Shown here: positions 7,991-16,843 of the stretch, one piece after another
How positions within the stretch are numbered: the first letter of the stretch is position 1
Layout: each line of letters opens with the position of its first letter
Assembly: GCA_023429995.1 (NCBI GenBank)
Contig: JAEZCE010000080.1
Coordinates: forward strand, 19,712-83,711
DNA: 64,000 nt
Direction of reading: 5' to 3'
From: Bacillota bacterium
GTDB lineage: Bacteria; Bacillota; UBA4882; UBA8346
Made by a program: the position numbers and the translations under genes
The notes under the pieces: generated by a model
Database searches by the model: none
The model's input: only the letters and a program-made list of their open reading frames with translations
What the model was told of the DNA's origin: nothing

Positions 7991-9445
7991 TTGTCGAATG
8001 TACTGTCAATGGATAAGCTTTCACGCATGCGCGTATCACAAAGCACAGCCCCTTTTTTTGAAGAGATTCGGCGGTATGCCGGGGATCCGCTGGTTGCTTT
8101 TCATACTCCGGGACATAAAGCGGGATTGAATTGGGAGCAAGACTGGCTCAGTTCGAAGGGATTTGCCAGGATCGATTTGACTGAAATCCCGGGTTTGGAC
8201 TGGCAGGACTCATTGTCCAGAGCCGAAACTTTGGCAGCTGAGTTTTATGAGGCCGATCAAAGTTTTTTTTTGGTACAAGGGGCTTCGCAGGGAATTTTAG
8301 CGCTGCTGCTGGGAGCCTTTCATCCCGGGGATCTAGTATTGGTAGCCCGCAATTGTCACATTTCAGTAATTCATGCCATGATTCTTGCGGACTTGGTGCC
8401 GGTTTACCTTGAGACTCCTTTTTTGGAGGAGTGGGGAATACCGGGTAGTGTACAGGAATCAGCTTTGTCGCAAAGCCTAAGTTTATATCCGGACTGTAAA
8501 GGAGTTATCCTTACTAACCCGACTTACCAAGGGGTTTTGGGACCCCTGTCGGGGATAAGAGGGATTGTCGGAGAGCGCTTACTGATTGTTGATGAAGCTC
8601 ACGGCGGATATTTGGGTTGGTCGGGGCTAAAGGGTTTTGATGCTTATCCTTTTGCAGATGCCTGGGTTCAAGGAACTCATAAGATATTGGGCTCAATGAC
8701 CCAAACCGGAATGTTGCATTTGAGAAACCTACGGATTGATGGGGACCGCATTCGGCGGAGTTTGGAATTAATAACGACCACCAGTCCGTCATATATATTA
8801 TTAGCTTCACTGGATTGCAACCGTAAATTTTTGGCGACAACCGGCAAGGCCATGTTTGAGGCCAAGACTCCGGCCATGTTTGATTACAAAAAAGAAATTG
8901 CCGGGATTGGAGCTTTAGAAGTATTAGATGAAGACCGGTTGCCGGATTCTGCCCAAAAGGTTGATCCTTGGAAGTTGTGCCTTTCCTTTAAAAAATTTGG
9001 GTTTAGCGGTTATCAGGTTGAACGGATTCTGCGAACGGAATTTAAAATACAGGTTGAATACGCGGATTACAATCAAGTAACATTATTCATGGCGCCATGG
9101 CAGGATCCAAACGTTCTTCAGGAACTTCTACGCGCACTGGAGGCGATTTGCCGGCGTTTTGGCAATGAACAAGTTCGTACAATATTGCCGGGAAGTATTC
9201 CCCCTCTGAAAATGCATCCGCGCGAAGCGGCATTGGGGGCGGGAAGCTTCATCGACTTATCAGAAGCGGCGGGTCGGATTTCAGCGGATTTAATCGCTCC
9301 TTATCCGCCCGGGATTCCGTTAATCGCTCCGGGTGAATTAATTCGCGATGAGGAAATCGTCCTGATTGATCGTGTCATAAATTATGGCGGAATGGTGCGG
9401 GGAGTCTCGCCAAAGAGAAAAATCCGGGTAGCAAACTGTGGGTGA
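7991..9445 (+). CDS. Orn/Lys/Arg decarboxylase family (aminotransferase class I/II fold, YaaO-like)
   Basis: 484 residues. The start FxTPGHKAG motif (residues 38-44), the PLP contacts DEAHGGY (201-207) and the Schiff-base lysine K231 in QGTHKILGS define the wing-less Orn/Lys/Arg decarboxylase subfamily found in this place (yaaO) in Bacillus. Likely reaction: decarboxylation of lysine, arginine or ornithine to a diamine. Start: TTG 7991 has AGAGGAAAG 10 nt upstream; ATG 8009 is possible but has poorer spacing. The following tmk gene starts 7 nt after the stop. Confidence 0.9.
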   Translation: MSNVLSMDKLSRMRVSQSTAPFFEEIRRYAGDPLVAFHTPGHKAGLNWEQDWLSSKGFARIDLTEIPGLDWQDSLSRAETLAAEFYEADQSFFLVQGASQGILALLLGAFHPGDLVLVARNCHISVIHAMILADLVPVYLETPFLEEWGIPGSVQESALSQSLSLYPDCKGVILTNPTYQGVLGPLSGIRGIVGERLLIVDEAHGGYLGWSGLKGFDAYPFADAWVQGTHKILGSMTQTGMLHLRNLRIDGDRIRRSLELITTTSPSYILLASLDCNRKFLATTGKAMFEAKTPAMFDYKKEIAGIGALEVLDEDRLPDSAQKVDPWKLCLSFKKFGFSGYQVERILRTEFKIQVEYADYNQVTLFMAPWQDPNVLQELLRALEAICRRFGNEQVRTILPGSIPPLKMHPREAALGAGSFIDLSEAAGRISADLIAPYPPGIPLIAPGELIRDEEIVLIDRVINYGGMVRGVSPKRKIRVANCG

Positions 9446-9452
9446 GGATTTC

Positions 9453-10103
9453 ATGAATAACGGATATTTTATAACTCTGGAAGGCGCCGACGGCTGTGGA
9501 AAGAGCACTCAAGCCCATTTACTGGCCGAGTATTTAAAAAACCGCGGTTGTCCCATACTTTTAACCAGGGAACCGGGAGGAACGCCGTTGGCGGAAGAGA
9601 TCCGGCGGGTGATTTTGACTCCCAGCTCCGAACCGCTGACTCCGCTGGCTGAGATTTTGTTATATGCCGCTTCCCGGGCTCAGCATGTCAGCCAATTGAT
9701 CAAACCGGCATTAGCCGAAGGAAAGATCGTTATCAGTGAGCGCTTTATTGATTCCAGTCTGGCATACCAGGGATGGGCCCTGGGCTGGGATTTGAAATTG
9801 ATTGGGGAGATTAACCAAATTGCAGCTGCGGGTGTGGAACCGGATTTGACGTTTCTTCTCGATGTCAATACCGAACGGAGTATCAGCCGGTTAAATAACC
9901 GTCTTGAAGCCAATAAAACCCAGGGTGACCGGATTGAATCCCGCGGATTTGCTTTTCAGGAAAAAGTTCGTCAGGGTTATCTAAAACTAGCCCGTCTTAA
10001 TCCGCGGATCGTCGTGATTGATGCGGCGTGTAAGGGGATTAAAGAGATTCATTCGGAATTGATTCAAACTTTAATGGACCGGTTGCCGGGAGTAAAAAGT
10101 TAA
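9453..10103 (+). CDS. tmk: Thymidylate kinase
   Basis: 216 residues from ATG 9453 (GTGAGGA site upstream). It has the P-loop LEGADGCGKST, the LTREPGGTPLAEEIR segment that binds dTMP and ISERFIDSSLAYQGW, all in the expected order. It phosphorylates dTMP to dTDP. The GTG at 9438 lies inside the decarboxylase gene and is not supported. The gene belongs to the tmk-darA-yaaR-holB-yaaT cluster. Confidence 0.96.
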   Translation: MNNGYFITLEGADGCGKSTQAHLLAEYLKNRGCPILLTREPGGTPLAEEIRRVILTPSSEPLTPLAEILLYAASRAQHVSQLIKPALAEGKIVISERFIDSSLAYQGWALGWDLKLIGEINQIAAAGVEPDLTFLLDVNTERSISRLNNRLEANKTQGDRIESRGFAFQEKVRQGYLKLARLNPRIVVIDAACKGIKEIHSELIQTLMDRLPGVKS

Positions 10104-10121
10104 GAAAGGCAGTGATTATTC

Positions 10122-10451
10122 ATGAGACTGGTCATTACGATGGTGCAGGATCAAGATGTCAACAAGTTATTGGGAGTTTTAACCGATCATGGTTATTCGG
10201 CTACCAAACTGGCAAGTACCGGAGGTTTTTTACGGCAGGGCAATACCACCCTGTTAATCGGGGTGGAAGAAGATCACGTAGCGGAACTTACCGGATTGAT
10301 TAAAGATACTTGCCACTCCCGGAAGCAACTGTTAACGCCGCTGGCTTCCGTTGGACGCACCATGAACAATTACATACCCAACCCGGTGGAAGTGCAAGTT
10401 GGCGGAGCTACCATATTCGTGGTGGATGTAGAGGAGTTTATTAAAATTTGA
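10122..10451 (+). CDS. darA: Cyclic-di-AMP receptor DarA (PstA/YaaQ), PII-like
   Basis: 109 residues with the family start MRLVITMVQDQD, the ATKLASTGGFLRQGNTTLLIG nucleotide-contacting loop and the end VEVQVGGATIFVVDVE. This trimeric PII-like protein binds c-di-AMP; its downstream target is not firmly known. Its place between tmk and yaaR is conserved. Confidence 0.95.
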   Translation: MRLVITMVQDQDVNKLLGVLTDHGYSATKLASTGGFLRQGNTTLLIGVEEDHVAELTGLIKDTCHSRKQLLTPLASVGRTMNNYIPNPVEVQVGGATIFVVDVEEFIKI

Positions 10452-10455
10452 AGCC

Positions 10456-10899
10456 ATGAAAGTTAAAGGAACTGAATCAAGTCAAGTTAATCCAAAATTA
10501 GTGAGCCGAGCGTCCGCTGCCGGTGCGCATCAGGCTTCTTTCAACGATACCTTTCGGAATGCCGATATTAAGCGCCGCAATGAGGCTTGCGATAATATTA
10601 TGCAACAGCTCGATGCTTTGGGAGAACGGCTGAAAAACGGTCCGGCTCCGGCTGATGTCAAGAGATACCGCGCCTTAATCGGTGAGTTTGTCAAGGAGGC
10701 TTCTGGCGAGTCTTATGATATTCATGAAGAAGCTCATTGGGACCGGGAAGGCAATCGAAAGAACTTCGTGCTGGTGAGGAGAATTAACCGCTCGGTCGAA
10801 GAACTGCTTGACGCCGTAATGAGTCAGGAAAAAAAGCAAATCGACATCGTTGCCCAATTAACCGAGATCCGGGGTATGCTGGTGGATCTGTATCTTTAA
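10456..10899 (+). CDS. yaaR: YaaR family protein (DUF327)
   Basis: 147 residues, mostly helical. The centre (YRALIGEFVKEASGESYDI, then RRINRSVEELLDAVMSQEKKQ) matches DUF327/YaaR. The function is unknown. It starts 4 nt after darA and precedes holB, as in Bacillus. Confidence 0.9.
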   Translation: MKVKGTESSQVNPKLVSRASAAGAHQASFNDTFRNADIKRRNEACDNIMQQLDALGERLKNGPAPADVKRYRALIGEFVKEASGESYDIHEEAHWDREGNRKNFVLVRRINRSVEELLDAVMSQEKKQIDIVAQLTEIRGMLVDLYL

Positions 10900-10929
10900 A
10901 CTCCACCCCAGAATTTAAAGGAGAAAACT

Positions 10930-11859
10930 GTGGCTTTTTCTGATATAATTGGTCATAAGGAAGTTATTAAAGCGCTTTCCGGCGCGCTTGCAGAGGAAAA
11001 AACAGGACACGCTTATCTTTTTTTGGGTCCTGCAGGTGTGGGGAAAAAGACCCTGGCTTTAGCCTTCGTGAAACAATTGCTTTGTTTGGAACAGGGGGCC
11101 GATTTTTGCGGCTGCCGGTCCTGCAAACAGCTGGAAATTGGGAATCATCCCGATTTTGAGACCATCCTTCCCAGCGGTAACTCGATAAAAATTGATCAAC
11201 TGCGGGACATGCGGCATAGTGCATATTTACGGCCGGTAGTCGGTGCGCATAAGATTTTTTTCTTTCCCGGGGCTGAACAGCTTACCGAAGCGGCAGCCAA
11301 TAGTTTTTTGAAAATTTTAGAAGAACCACCCTCCGGGGTTGTTTTCCTTTTTTCGGCAGTCCGGGCCGATAGCATTTTACCGACGATCCGCTCCCGGTGC
11401 CAGGTTTTTCAATTGTTTCCGGTTCTTGCGGAAGAAATTACCCAGTGGCTGACTGCAAAAGGTTTTACAGAGGGTGAAGCCAGGAAACGGGCAGAGACTT
11501 CGGGGGGAATTCCGGGGGCGGCAATTGGCGGAGCAGAAAACTCCTCCGCTACGGTTCAACTGAAGCTGGCCGATATTTGGCGACGGGATTTGCTGGAACT
11601 TTTGAAACTGGCCGGCGATCTTGAAAAAAAGGAGCGGCGCGAGATTTCAGCTTTATTACAGGAATGGCAGGCTGAATTGAGAATAAATATGATTGAAAGG
11701 GCCAAATCGGCGGGCGGCTCTTCTGAGATTATTGCCGGACAGTTGTTTTTTTCCGAAAAATTAGTCCGCGCTCTTACGATGGTTGAGAATAATGTCAGTT
11801 TGCGGTTGGTCCTGGAAGAATTTTTTATAGCCTTAAAAGTGCATGCTAATGATGGTTGA
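10930..11859 (+). CDS. holB: DNA polymerase III subunit delta-prime
   Basis: 309 residues with a GTG start (AAAGGAG 9 nt upstream). AAA+ clamp-loader subunit with P-loop GPAGVGKKT (33-41), zinc cysteines C52/C60/C62/C65, ILEEPPSGVVFLF and the SRC sensor in TIRSRCQVF. It joins DnaX and HolA to load the beta clamp. Confidence 0.93.
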   Translation: MAFSDIIGHKEVIKALSGALAEEKTGHAYLFLGPAGVGKKTLALAFVKQLLCLEQGADFCGCRSCKQLEIGNHPDFETILPSGNSIKIDQLRDMRHSAYLRPVVGAHKIFFFPGAEQLTEAAANSFLKILEEPPSGVVFLFSAVRADSILPTIRSRCQVFQLFPVLAEEITQWLTAKGFTEGEARKRAETSGGIPGAAIGGAENSSATVQLKLADIWRRDLLELLKLAGDLEKKERREISALLQEWQAELRINMIERAKSAGGSSEIIAGQLFFSEKLVRALTMVENNVSLRLVLEEFFIALKVHANDG

Positions 11860-11916
11860 TTTTTGATAAATCGGTTTCGCCAAATTGTTGGAGTCAAATT
11901 GAAGGGAATTGGTTGA

Positions 11917-12735
11917 ATGTCATATAAAGTGGTAGGGGTCCGCTTTAAACAAGCGGGTAAAATTTATTATTTCGATCCCAGTGAGTTTGAGATTAAAGCC
12001 GGCCAAAATGCGATAGTGGAAACAGCCAGGGGGATCGAGTTCGGCCAGGTGATGATCGGCCCTAAAGAGGTTCCGGATGATAAGGTAACCTTACCGTTAA
12101 AAAAGGTAATCCGGATCGCAACGGCGGAAGATGAAGTCCAACTGCGCGAGAATATGGAAAAGGAAAAAAAGGCCTTTACAACCTGCCTGGAAAAGATTGC
12201 CCACCACCAGTTGCAGATGAAACTGGTGGAAGTGGAATATACCTTTGACCGTAGTAAAATCATTTTTTACTTTACGGCCGACGGCAGAGTGGATTTTCGG
12301 GAGCTGGTCAAGGACTTGGCGACAGTTTTCCGGACCCGTATCGAGCTTCGCCAAATCGGAGTCCGCGATGAAGCGAAAATGCTGGGCGGCCTTGGACCCT
12401 GCGGTAGACCGCTTTGTTGCGGCACTTTTTTAGGGGATTTCGAACCGGTCTCGATTAAGATGGCAAAAGAGCAAAACTTGTCCCTCAATCCGGTGAAAAT
12501 TTCCGGAATATGCTCGCGTTTGATGTGTTGCTTAAAGTTTGAATCCAATTGCTACCGTGAGGCAAAAGCGGACTTGCCGCTGATTGGCAGTAGGGTTAGA
12601 GTGGACGGAAAGGAAGGCAAAATTGTGGAGACCAATCCCCTCAAGGAATCTTTAATTGTTCAATTTGGGGACGGCCTGAGGAAAGAAATCCTGCTCAGCG
12701 CGGTGGAAGAGATTATATTGGGGAATGGAACTTAA
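11917..12735 (+). CDS. ricT: PSP1 domain protein YaaT/RicT
   Basis: 272 residues. PSP1 C-terminal-type domain with the cysteine-rich LGPCGRPLCCGTFL and CSRLMCCLKFE segments that hold Fe-S clusters in the RicA-RicF-RicT (Y) complex. In Bacillus this complex stimulates RNase Y processing and the Spo0 phosphorelay. It closes the replication/sporulation cluster. Confidence 0.92.
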   Translation: MSYKVVGVRFKQAGKIYYFDPSEFEIKAGQNAIVETARGIEFGQVMIGPKEVPDDKVTLPLKKVIRIATAEDEVQLRENMEKEKKAFTTCLEKIAHHQLQMKLVEVEYTFDRSKIIFYFTADGRVDFRELVKDLATVFRTRIELRQIGVRDEAKMLGGLGPCGRPLCCGTFLGDFEPVSIKMAKEQNLSLNPVKISGICSRLMCCLKFESNCYREAKADLPLIGSRVRVDGKEGKIVETNPLKESLIVQFGDGLRKEILLSAVEEIILGNGT

Positions 12736-12762
12736 ATTTATGATAAATCCAAAAACAGGCTA

Positions 12763-12791
12763 TTGATCTGCGGACGGGTTTATATTATAAT
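12763..12791 (+). promoter_or_regulatory. SigA-type promoter of the tRNA genes
   Basis: TTGATC at 12763-12768, a 17-bp spacer and a perfect TATAAT at 12786-12791, about 40 bp before tRNA-Met. Confidence 0.7.
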
Positions 12792-12829
12792 AACATATGC
12801 GTTAAGAACGTGAATGTATCAATTTTTTT

Positions 12830-12906
12830 GGCGGTGTAGCTCAGTTGGTACGAGCATGCGGTTCATACCCGCAGTGTCACTGGTTCGATCCCAGTCACCG
12901 CCACCA
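12830..12906 (+). tRNA. tRNA-Met (CAT), elongator type
   Basis: Full cloverleaf. Acceptor GGCGGTG pairs with CACCGCC, followed by A and an encoded CCA. The anticodon stem TGCGG/CCGCA encloses TTCATAC (anticodon CAT), and the TGGTTCGATCC-type T arm is intact. A G1:C72 pair and no three consecutive G:C pairs in the anticodon stem argue against initiator tRNA. A lysidine-modified tRNA-Ile with CAT is an alternative. Confidence 0.92.
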
Positions 12907-13030
12907 AATTAAAAACAGTTATTAGGAATTAGTTAATTAGTTCTTGGTTTGAAAGTGCAGAACATATGCATAAGTTGCCAACAATTATTACTGACCACCA
13001 ATAACAAGGAACTAATAACCAATTATTCAT

Positions 13031-13111
13031 GGACCACTAGCTCAGTTGTGTAGAGTCGAATCCTTCGGATTCGCGCTGACTCTTAATCGGCGGGCCCGGG
13101 GTTCAAAGAGT
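13031..13111 (+). pseudogene. tRNA-Lys pseudogene with a hairpin insertion
   Basis: The first 18 bases equal the intact tRNA-Lys at 13148, and the anticodon arm and variable region are also nearly identical. Between GTAGAG and the anticodon stem, however, an 18-nt perfect hairpin is inserted (TCGAATCC, TTC loop, GGATTCG; 13047-13064). The T loop runs into unrelated AT-rich sequence, so the 3' acceptor strand is missing. It cannot fold as a tRNA. It is a decayed tandem copy. Confidence 0.85.
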
Positions 13112-13147
13112 TAATAGCAATAAAGAAAAGGTTTAATAATTTAATAT

Positions 13148-13223
<76 letters not shown>

Positions 13224-13238
13224 TCAAGAATGACAAGG

Positions 13239-13268
13239 CTTTTGAGAGTTTTCTCAAAGGTCTTTTTT
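13239..13268 (+). terminator. Terminator after the tRNA genes
   Basis: Nine-pair stem CTTTTGAGA/TCTCAAAGG with a GTTT loop and a T-rich tail. Confidence 0.8.
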
Positions 13269-13466
13269 AATGCCTAAAACCGCTTTTCCTACTATTTTCT
13301 TCAAACGTGCTATTACCAAGGGATTGATTTTAGACTTATTCATTCAACTTTTGCACACCTGAATCCATCATGAACCCGTGAGCGGTTATTGATGGCTGAA
13401 AGGGTATGCCTAAAGGCGGTGGAGTTTAATCCCCCGAATGAAACTAAACGTATCAATGAATTCGTT

Positions 13467-13802
13467 TTATCGATTGGGTTTTCCGCCCTCTTTGGTTGAT
13501 GTAATGTTTAAGCCGACGATTAGAAATTCAGTTTCTTCTTGGGCTTTTGGGCGATGCTCTACCGCCTTCGGGACAATAAACATCTCATCTTCAAACAACT
13601 CAATATTTTTGTCTCGCAATTGAATCGTTAATTGACCTTTGTAGATTATAAATAGCTCATCCTGATCATCGTGCGCGTGCCAATTCGTTTCCCCTAGTCC
13701 TTTTGCAAGCTTAAATAATTGTCCATTGGCTTCGCCGATTATTTTTTGAGACCAGTGTTCATTAATCGATGCAAGTTCTTTGCGTATATTGACTTTATTC
13801 AT
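13467..13802 (-). CDS. Small cupin domain protein
   Basis: 111 residues from the ATG at 13802, which has a perfect GAGGAGG site 8 nt upstream. A single cupin_2 barrel: WHAHDDQDELFIIYKG holds the first metal-ligand set and AVEHRP the last histidine. Similar proteins bind a metal and a small metabolite; no reaction can be assigned. It is divergently transcribed from the LysR gene, so it is a likely target of that regulator. Confidence 0.82.
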   Translation of the reverse strand: MNKVNIRKELASINEHWSQKIIGEANGQLFKLAKGLGETNWHAHDDQDELFIIYKGQLTIQLRDKNIELFEDEMFIVPKAVEHRPKAQEETEFLIVGLNITSTKEGGKPNR

Positions 13803-13930
13803 GTTACTGCCTCCTCGTGAGGGTAAATTTGCAATTCCCATATTATATGCTATCATTGAGGCAACAATTTGTAAAACTAATGTTATGAATGATAACGATT
13901 AATAAAATTGATTGATGGAGAGGTTTAAAA

Positions 13931-14821
13931 ATGGAATTACGCCAACTAAATACATTTGTTACCGTAACTAAAATAAATAATTTCACAAAAGCTGCAGCTT
14001 GCCTGGGCTATTCACAAGCTTCTGTTACCTCACAGATACAATTGTTAGAAAAGGAATTAGGAGTTCGTTTATTTGAACGAATAGGAAAAAACATATTTTT
14101 GACTCGCGAGGGAGAGAAACTCCTGGCTTACTCCAAACAGATGTTAAAGCTTCACGATGAAGCGAAAAACTCCTTAACTGCATCGAATGAATTAAAGGGA
14201 GCCATAACTATCGGAGCAAGTGATTCTCTCTGTGCCTTACGACTGCCTCTCCTATTAAAAGAATTCCATGAGCGGTATCCTGCCGTGGAAATAGTTTTAA
14301 AAATGAGGAATTATATTGAAGCCCAAACATCGTTAAGAGGAAATGAAATTGATGTAGCTTTTGTAATTGGCCAGAAAATATATACTCCTGAATTCATTTC
14401 AGACCTTGAATTTCCGGAATCTTTAGTTTTGCTGACAAATCCAGGACACCCACTTTCTTTCAAACATCATATCTCTCCTGAAGATATAGTTCCATATACG
14501 ATCATCCTTGCACAAAAGGGTTGTAGTTTTCGTAAGGCTTTTGAAAAGTGCTTAGATGACGCTATGCTTTTCCCAAATTATATTATGGAAGCCAGCAGTA
14601 TCCAAGCAATTAAACAACTTACTATAAGTGGCATGGGAGTAACACTGCTGCCTCGGGTTGCCGTTGAAGATGAACTAAATAGAAATCTGCTCGTTGAACT
14701 TAATTGGGCTGGAACCCCTTTTGACTTAGTAACACAAATGATTTACCACAAAGATAAGTGGGTTTCACCAACATTAAAAGTTTTCCTTGATCAAGCAAAA
14801 AAGACAATGAAGCCTTTATGA
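13931..14821 (+). CDS. LysR family transcriptional regulator
   Basis: 296 residues. The N-terminal winged HTH (MELRQLNTFVTVTKINNFTKAA, then RLFERIGKNIFLTREG) is followed by the LysR substrate-binding domain from about residue 90. GGAGAGG precedes the ATG. The divergent 128-bp space with the cupin gene is where an operator is expected. Effector unknown. Confidence 0.92.
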   Translation: MELRQLNTFVTVTKINNFTKAAACLGYSQASVTSQIQLLEKELGVRLFERIGKNIFLTREGEKLLAYSKQMLKLHDEAKNSLTASNELKGAITIGASDSLCALRLPLLLKEFHERYPAVEIVLKMRNYIEAQTSLRGNEIDVAFVIGQKIYTPEFISDLEFPESLVLLTNPGHPLSFKHHISPEDIVPYTIILAQKGCSFRKAFEKCLDDAMLFPNYIMEASSIQAIKQLTISGMGVTLLPRVAVEDELNRNLLVELNWAGTPFDLVTQMIYHKDKWVSPTLKVFLDQAKKTMKPL

Positions 14822-14882
14822 AATAGTTTTTCCACGATGAAAAATATTCATGGTGAAGGTGGTCCACCAAATCAAAAATTTT

Positions 14883-14910
14883 AACCCGTAGCAGAGGCCG
14901 CGGGTTTTTT
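14883..14910 (+). terminator. Terminator after the LysR gene
   Basis: AACCCG and CGGGTT arms around a 12-nt loop, followed by TTTT. Confidence 0.6.
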
Positions 14911-15046
14911 CGTGGGTAAATCTTTATCAAGCGGAGCAGTTAGGGTGAAGCTTTATGCATTATTTACAATGTATCCATGATTTCTCCATAACTTTTTGGT
15001 ATATTGAAAATCAGTTTCTTCAATGAATTTCCTTGCCGTTTTGGCA

Positions 15047-15073
15047 GACCCTCTTTTAGAGGGTTCTTTTTTT
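15047..15073 (+). terminator. Strong rho-independent terminator
   Basis: GACCCTC/GAGGGTTC stem with a TTTTA loop and seven T. No gene lies directly before it, so it may end a short transcript from 14930-15040 or read-through from the LysR gene. Confidence 0.75.
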
Positions 15074-15152
15074 GGCAAATTTAACTTTGTTTTTATGAAT
15101 ACCAGATTCCTATGGGCGTGCTATAATAATGGTAAGTGGAGGCGACGTTCTA

Positions 15153-15338
15153 ATGGATAAACATGAAGGAAGATTGTGTTTTACGATTATGATTTCAGGA
15201 GCCATTAAACCACCTGCTCAAGAAGAACATGATGACCCGGATAGTGTAGTTTATGGCTTCACCAATTTGGTTGAAGAAATAAAGAAAAGCGGTCATACGA
15301 TAGATAATGCGGTTCTTGATTACAATCGATCGATTTGA
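15153..15338 (+). CDS. Hypothetical small protein
   Basis: 61 residues starting MDKHEGRLCFTIMISG with a GGAGG site 7-11 nt upstream and a terminator after it. The body (DPDSVVYGFTNLVEEIKKSGHTIDNAVLDYNRS) is soluble and looks like a real compact protein. I do not recognise the family. The ribosome site and following terminator are the support. Confidence 0.6.
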   Translation: MDKHEGRLCFTIMISGAIKPPAQEEHDDPDSVVYGFTNLVEEIKKSGHTIDNAVLDYNRSI

Positions 15339-15365
15339 AATTCTTAACCCCACCCCCCATCTAGA

Positions 15366-15407
15366 GTAAAAAATCCTTGTTGATTATTTGGGCAGGGATT
15401 TTTTTAA
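15366..15407 (+). terminator. Terminator after the 15.2-kb small gene
   Basis: AAAAATCCTTG and CAGGGATTTTT arms around a 13-nt loop with a T-run. Confidence 0.7.
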
Positions 15408-15523
15408 AATCCCGGTTTCATTTCGGGTAAACTTGTCAGAAAAAATCAATTCAATCCGATAGGTAAACGCGGTTGCCAAATTTACCAAAATGGGGGATAA
15501 TCTAATAGAGAGAAGGTTAAAAA

Positions 15524-15706
15524 ATGAGTGCTTTAGTCAGTCGTAAGTCCATCTTGGAAGCCTGGATGTTTTTAAGGGATCATCATAACGGTATACCGGA
15601 AGAAACCATTGATTTTATGAAAGAAGCAGCGCTTGAAAAGTTAAATGGCTTGGAAAAATCGGAATCGACTTATAACCGATTGATGAGAGGCAGAAATGAA
15701 AATTAA
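15524..15706 (+). CDS. Hypothetical small helical protein
   Basis: 60 residues, mostly charged helix (SRKSILEAWMFLRDHHNGIPEETIDFMKEAALEKL). GAGAGAAGG precedes the ATG. It overlaps the next small gene by 11 bp, which suggests a two-gene operon. No recognised family. Confidence 0.6.
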   Translation: MSALVSRKSILEAWMFLRDHHNGIPEETIDFMKEAALEKLNGLEKSESTYNRLMRGRNEN

Positions 15707-15896
15707 CTGGGAGCATGTAAGTGAAAGTTTTTATAACGTGATGCTGGGTGACAAAGAGATTGGGACTCTGCAGCGGAGTAAAAATTATAACTGGGTGTTG
15801 GATATTCCTGAATTTAATATCCGCCGTGAAAACCAGTTTCGCCGGGATTTGATGGAATATGCGGAGAAAAAAATTGAGAGCGTCAAGAAAAATTAA
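15696..15896 (+). CDS. Hypothetical small protein
   Basis: 66 residues (MKINWEHVSESFYNVMLGDKEIGTLQRSKNYNWVLD). GAGAGG lies 6 nt before the ATG, inside the preceding gene. It reads as a small beta-plus-helix protein paired with the upstream 60-residue protein. Function not recognised. Confidence 0.6.
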   Translation: MKINWEHVSESFYNVMLGDKEIGTLQRSKNYNWVLDIPEFNIRRENQFRRDLMEYAEKKIESVKKN

Positions 15897-16038
15897 AAAC
15901 AAGCTTTTTAGGGTGAATGCTAAATTCCCTTATTGAAAATAACAACTTTAGCCCAATTCCTTTGTTGAGGTGAATTCATATATTGATATCAAGATAGCCT
16001 TACAAAAGGGGCGCAACATTGGAAAGGAGAGCTAAAGG

Positions 16039-16155
16039 ATGGCAGATAGTCTTGGAGCAGGCTGTGGTTTTACCTGTAACGGTTGGCTGATGTTCTTGAT
16101 CTTCGTGTTGTTGGTTATTGGTTGTGGCGGATGCTTTGGTGGCGGCTTCATCTAA
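16039..16155 (+). CDS. YjcZ-like glycine/cysteine-rich membrane mini-protein
   Basis: 38 residues with ribosome site GGAAAGGAG 9 nt upstream. A short polar start (MADSLGAGCGFTCNGW) is followed by one hydrophobic helix (LMFLIFVLLVIG) and a CGGCFGGGF tail. This is the layout of YjcZ/YjcM-type sporulation mini-proteins, which in Bacillota sit in spore or forespore membranes. It is too short for usual gene calling. A terminator follows at 16208. Confidence 0.75.
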   Translation: MADSLGAGCGFTCNGWLMFLIFVLLVIGCGGCFGGGFI

Positions 16156-16207
16156 AAATCAAGGAGTTGTCCATTAAACTTCACCGTCATCAATGGCAAA
16201 GAAATAA

Positions 16208-16236
16208 GCCCCATCGCTTATCAGGTGGTGGGGTTT
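16208..16236 (+). terminator. Terminator after the mini-protein gene
   Basis: GCCCCA and TGGGG arms around a 14-nt loop, followed by TTTTT. Confidence 0.6.
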
Positions 16237-16350
16237 TTGAATGTCTATAGGGAGTACCAATTTACACAAACCAATTTTTTTTCCTGGAAAGGCCTCCTTT
16301 ATTTAAGCCCACTATCCCGTTTGGATGGCGGGTTTTTTCCTAAACTTCCA

Positions 16351-16375
16351 TCGGTAGCTTAGGCTACCGATTTTT
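16351..16375 (+). terminator. Hairpin terminator upstream of the hemerythrin-like gene
   Basis: TCGGTAGC/GCTACCGA perfect stem with a TTAG loop, then TTTTT. A second weaker CCCG...CGGG + T6 structure lies at 16309-16338. Confidence 0.7.
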
Positions 16376-16429
16376 GGTTTTCGGACCATTATAATACGAT
16401 GGATGAACGAAATGGAAGGAGCACAAAAC

Positions 16430-16843
16430 ATGTTTGAGATTATCCAACGCCAACACGCTGAAATTTTACAACTCGCCCAAAAAATTTCGATGTACGACTC
16501 GATACCAAAAGTGAGGGAAAATGCATTCGATATTTCGCTATTGCTGGGGGCCTTATCGGGGAAGCTTATGATGCATTTGGCCAGTGAAGATCAATTTATC
16601 TATCCCTGTTTGATGAAAAAACAGGACCCGAAAATCCAGGAAACGAGTAAACGATTCGCTTCGGAAATGGGGAGTTTAGCCCAGGTGTTTGGTGATTATA
16701 AAAATAAATACCTGGTGGATTCCAAAATCGCAAATGCGCCCGGGGAATTTTTGGGGGATTCGGGAAAGGTAATGGAGACGATCGGGAAGCGGATAGCCAG
16801 GGAAGAAAAGTATCTTTATCCGTTGCTGGATGATGAGGTTTAA
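16430..16843 (+). CDS. Hemerythrin-like (HHE cation-binding) protein
   Basis: 137 residues from ATG 16430 (GGAAGGA 9 nt upstream). Four-helix pattern with ligand-like residues in QRQHAEIL, MHLASEDQFIYPCL and REEKYLYPLL. Such proteins bind a di-iron site and handle oxygen, NO or iron. Spacing differs from classical hemerythrin, so iron binding is inferred. Its stop codon overlaps the stop of the convergent gene at 16840. Confidence 0.7.
   Translation: MFEIIQRQHAEILQLAQKISMYDSIPKVRENAFDISLLLGALSGKLMMHLASEDQFIYPCLMKKQDPKIQETSKRFASEMGSLAQVFGDYKNKYLVDSKIANAPGEFLGDSGKVMETIGKRIAREEKYLYPLLDDEV

Noticed and set aside
12830..12906. Initiator tRNA-Met
   Set aside because: The anticodon stem lacks the three G:C pairs and the 1:72 pair is G:C, so it is elongator type or an Ile tRNA with modified CAT.
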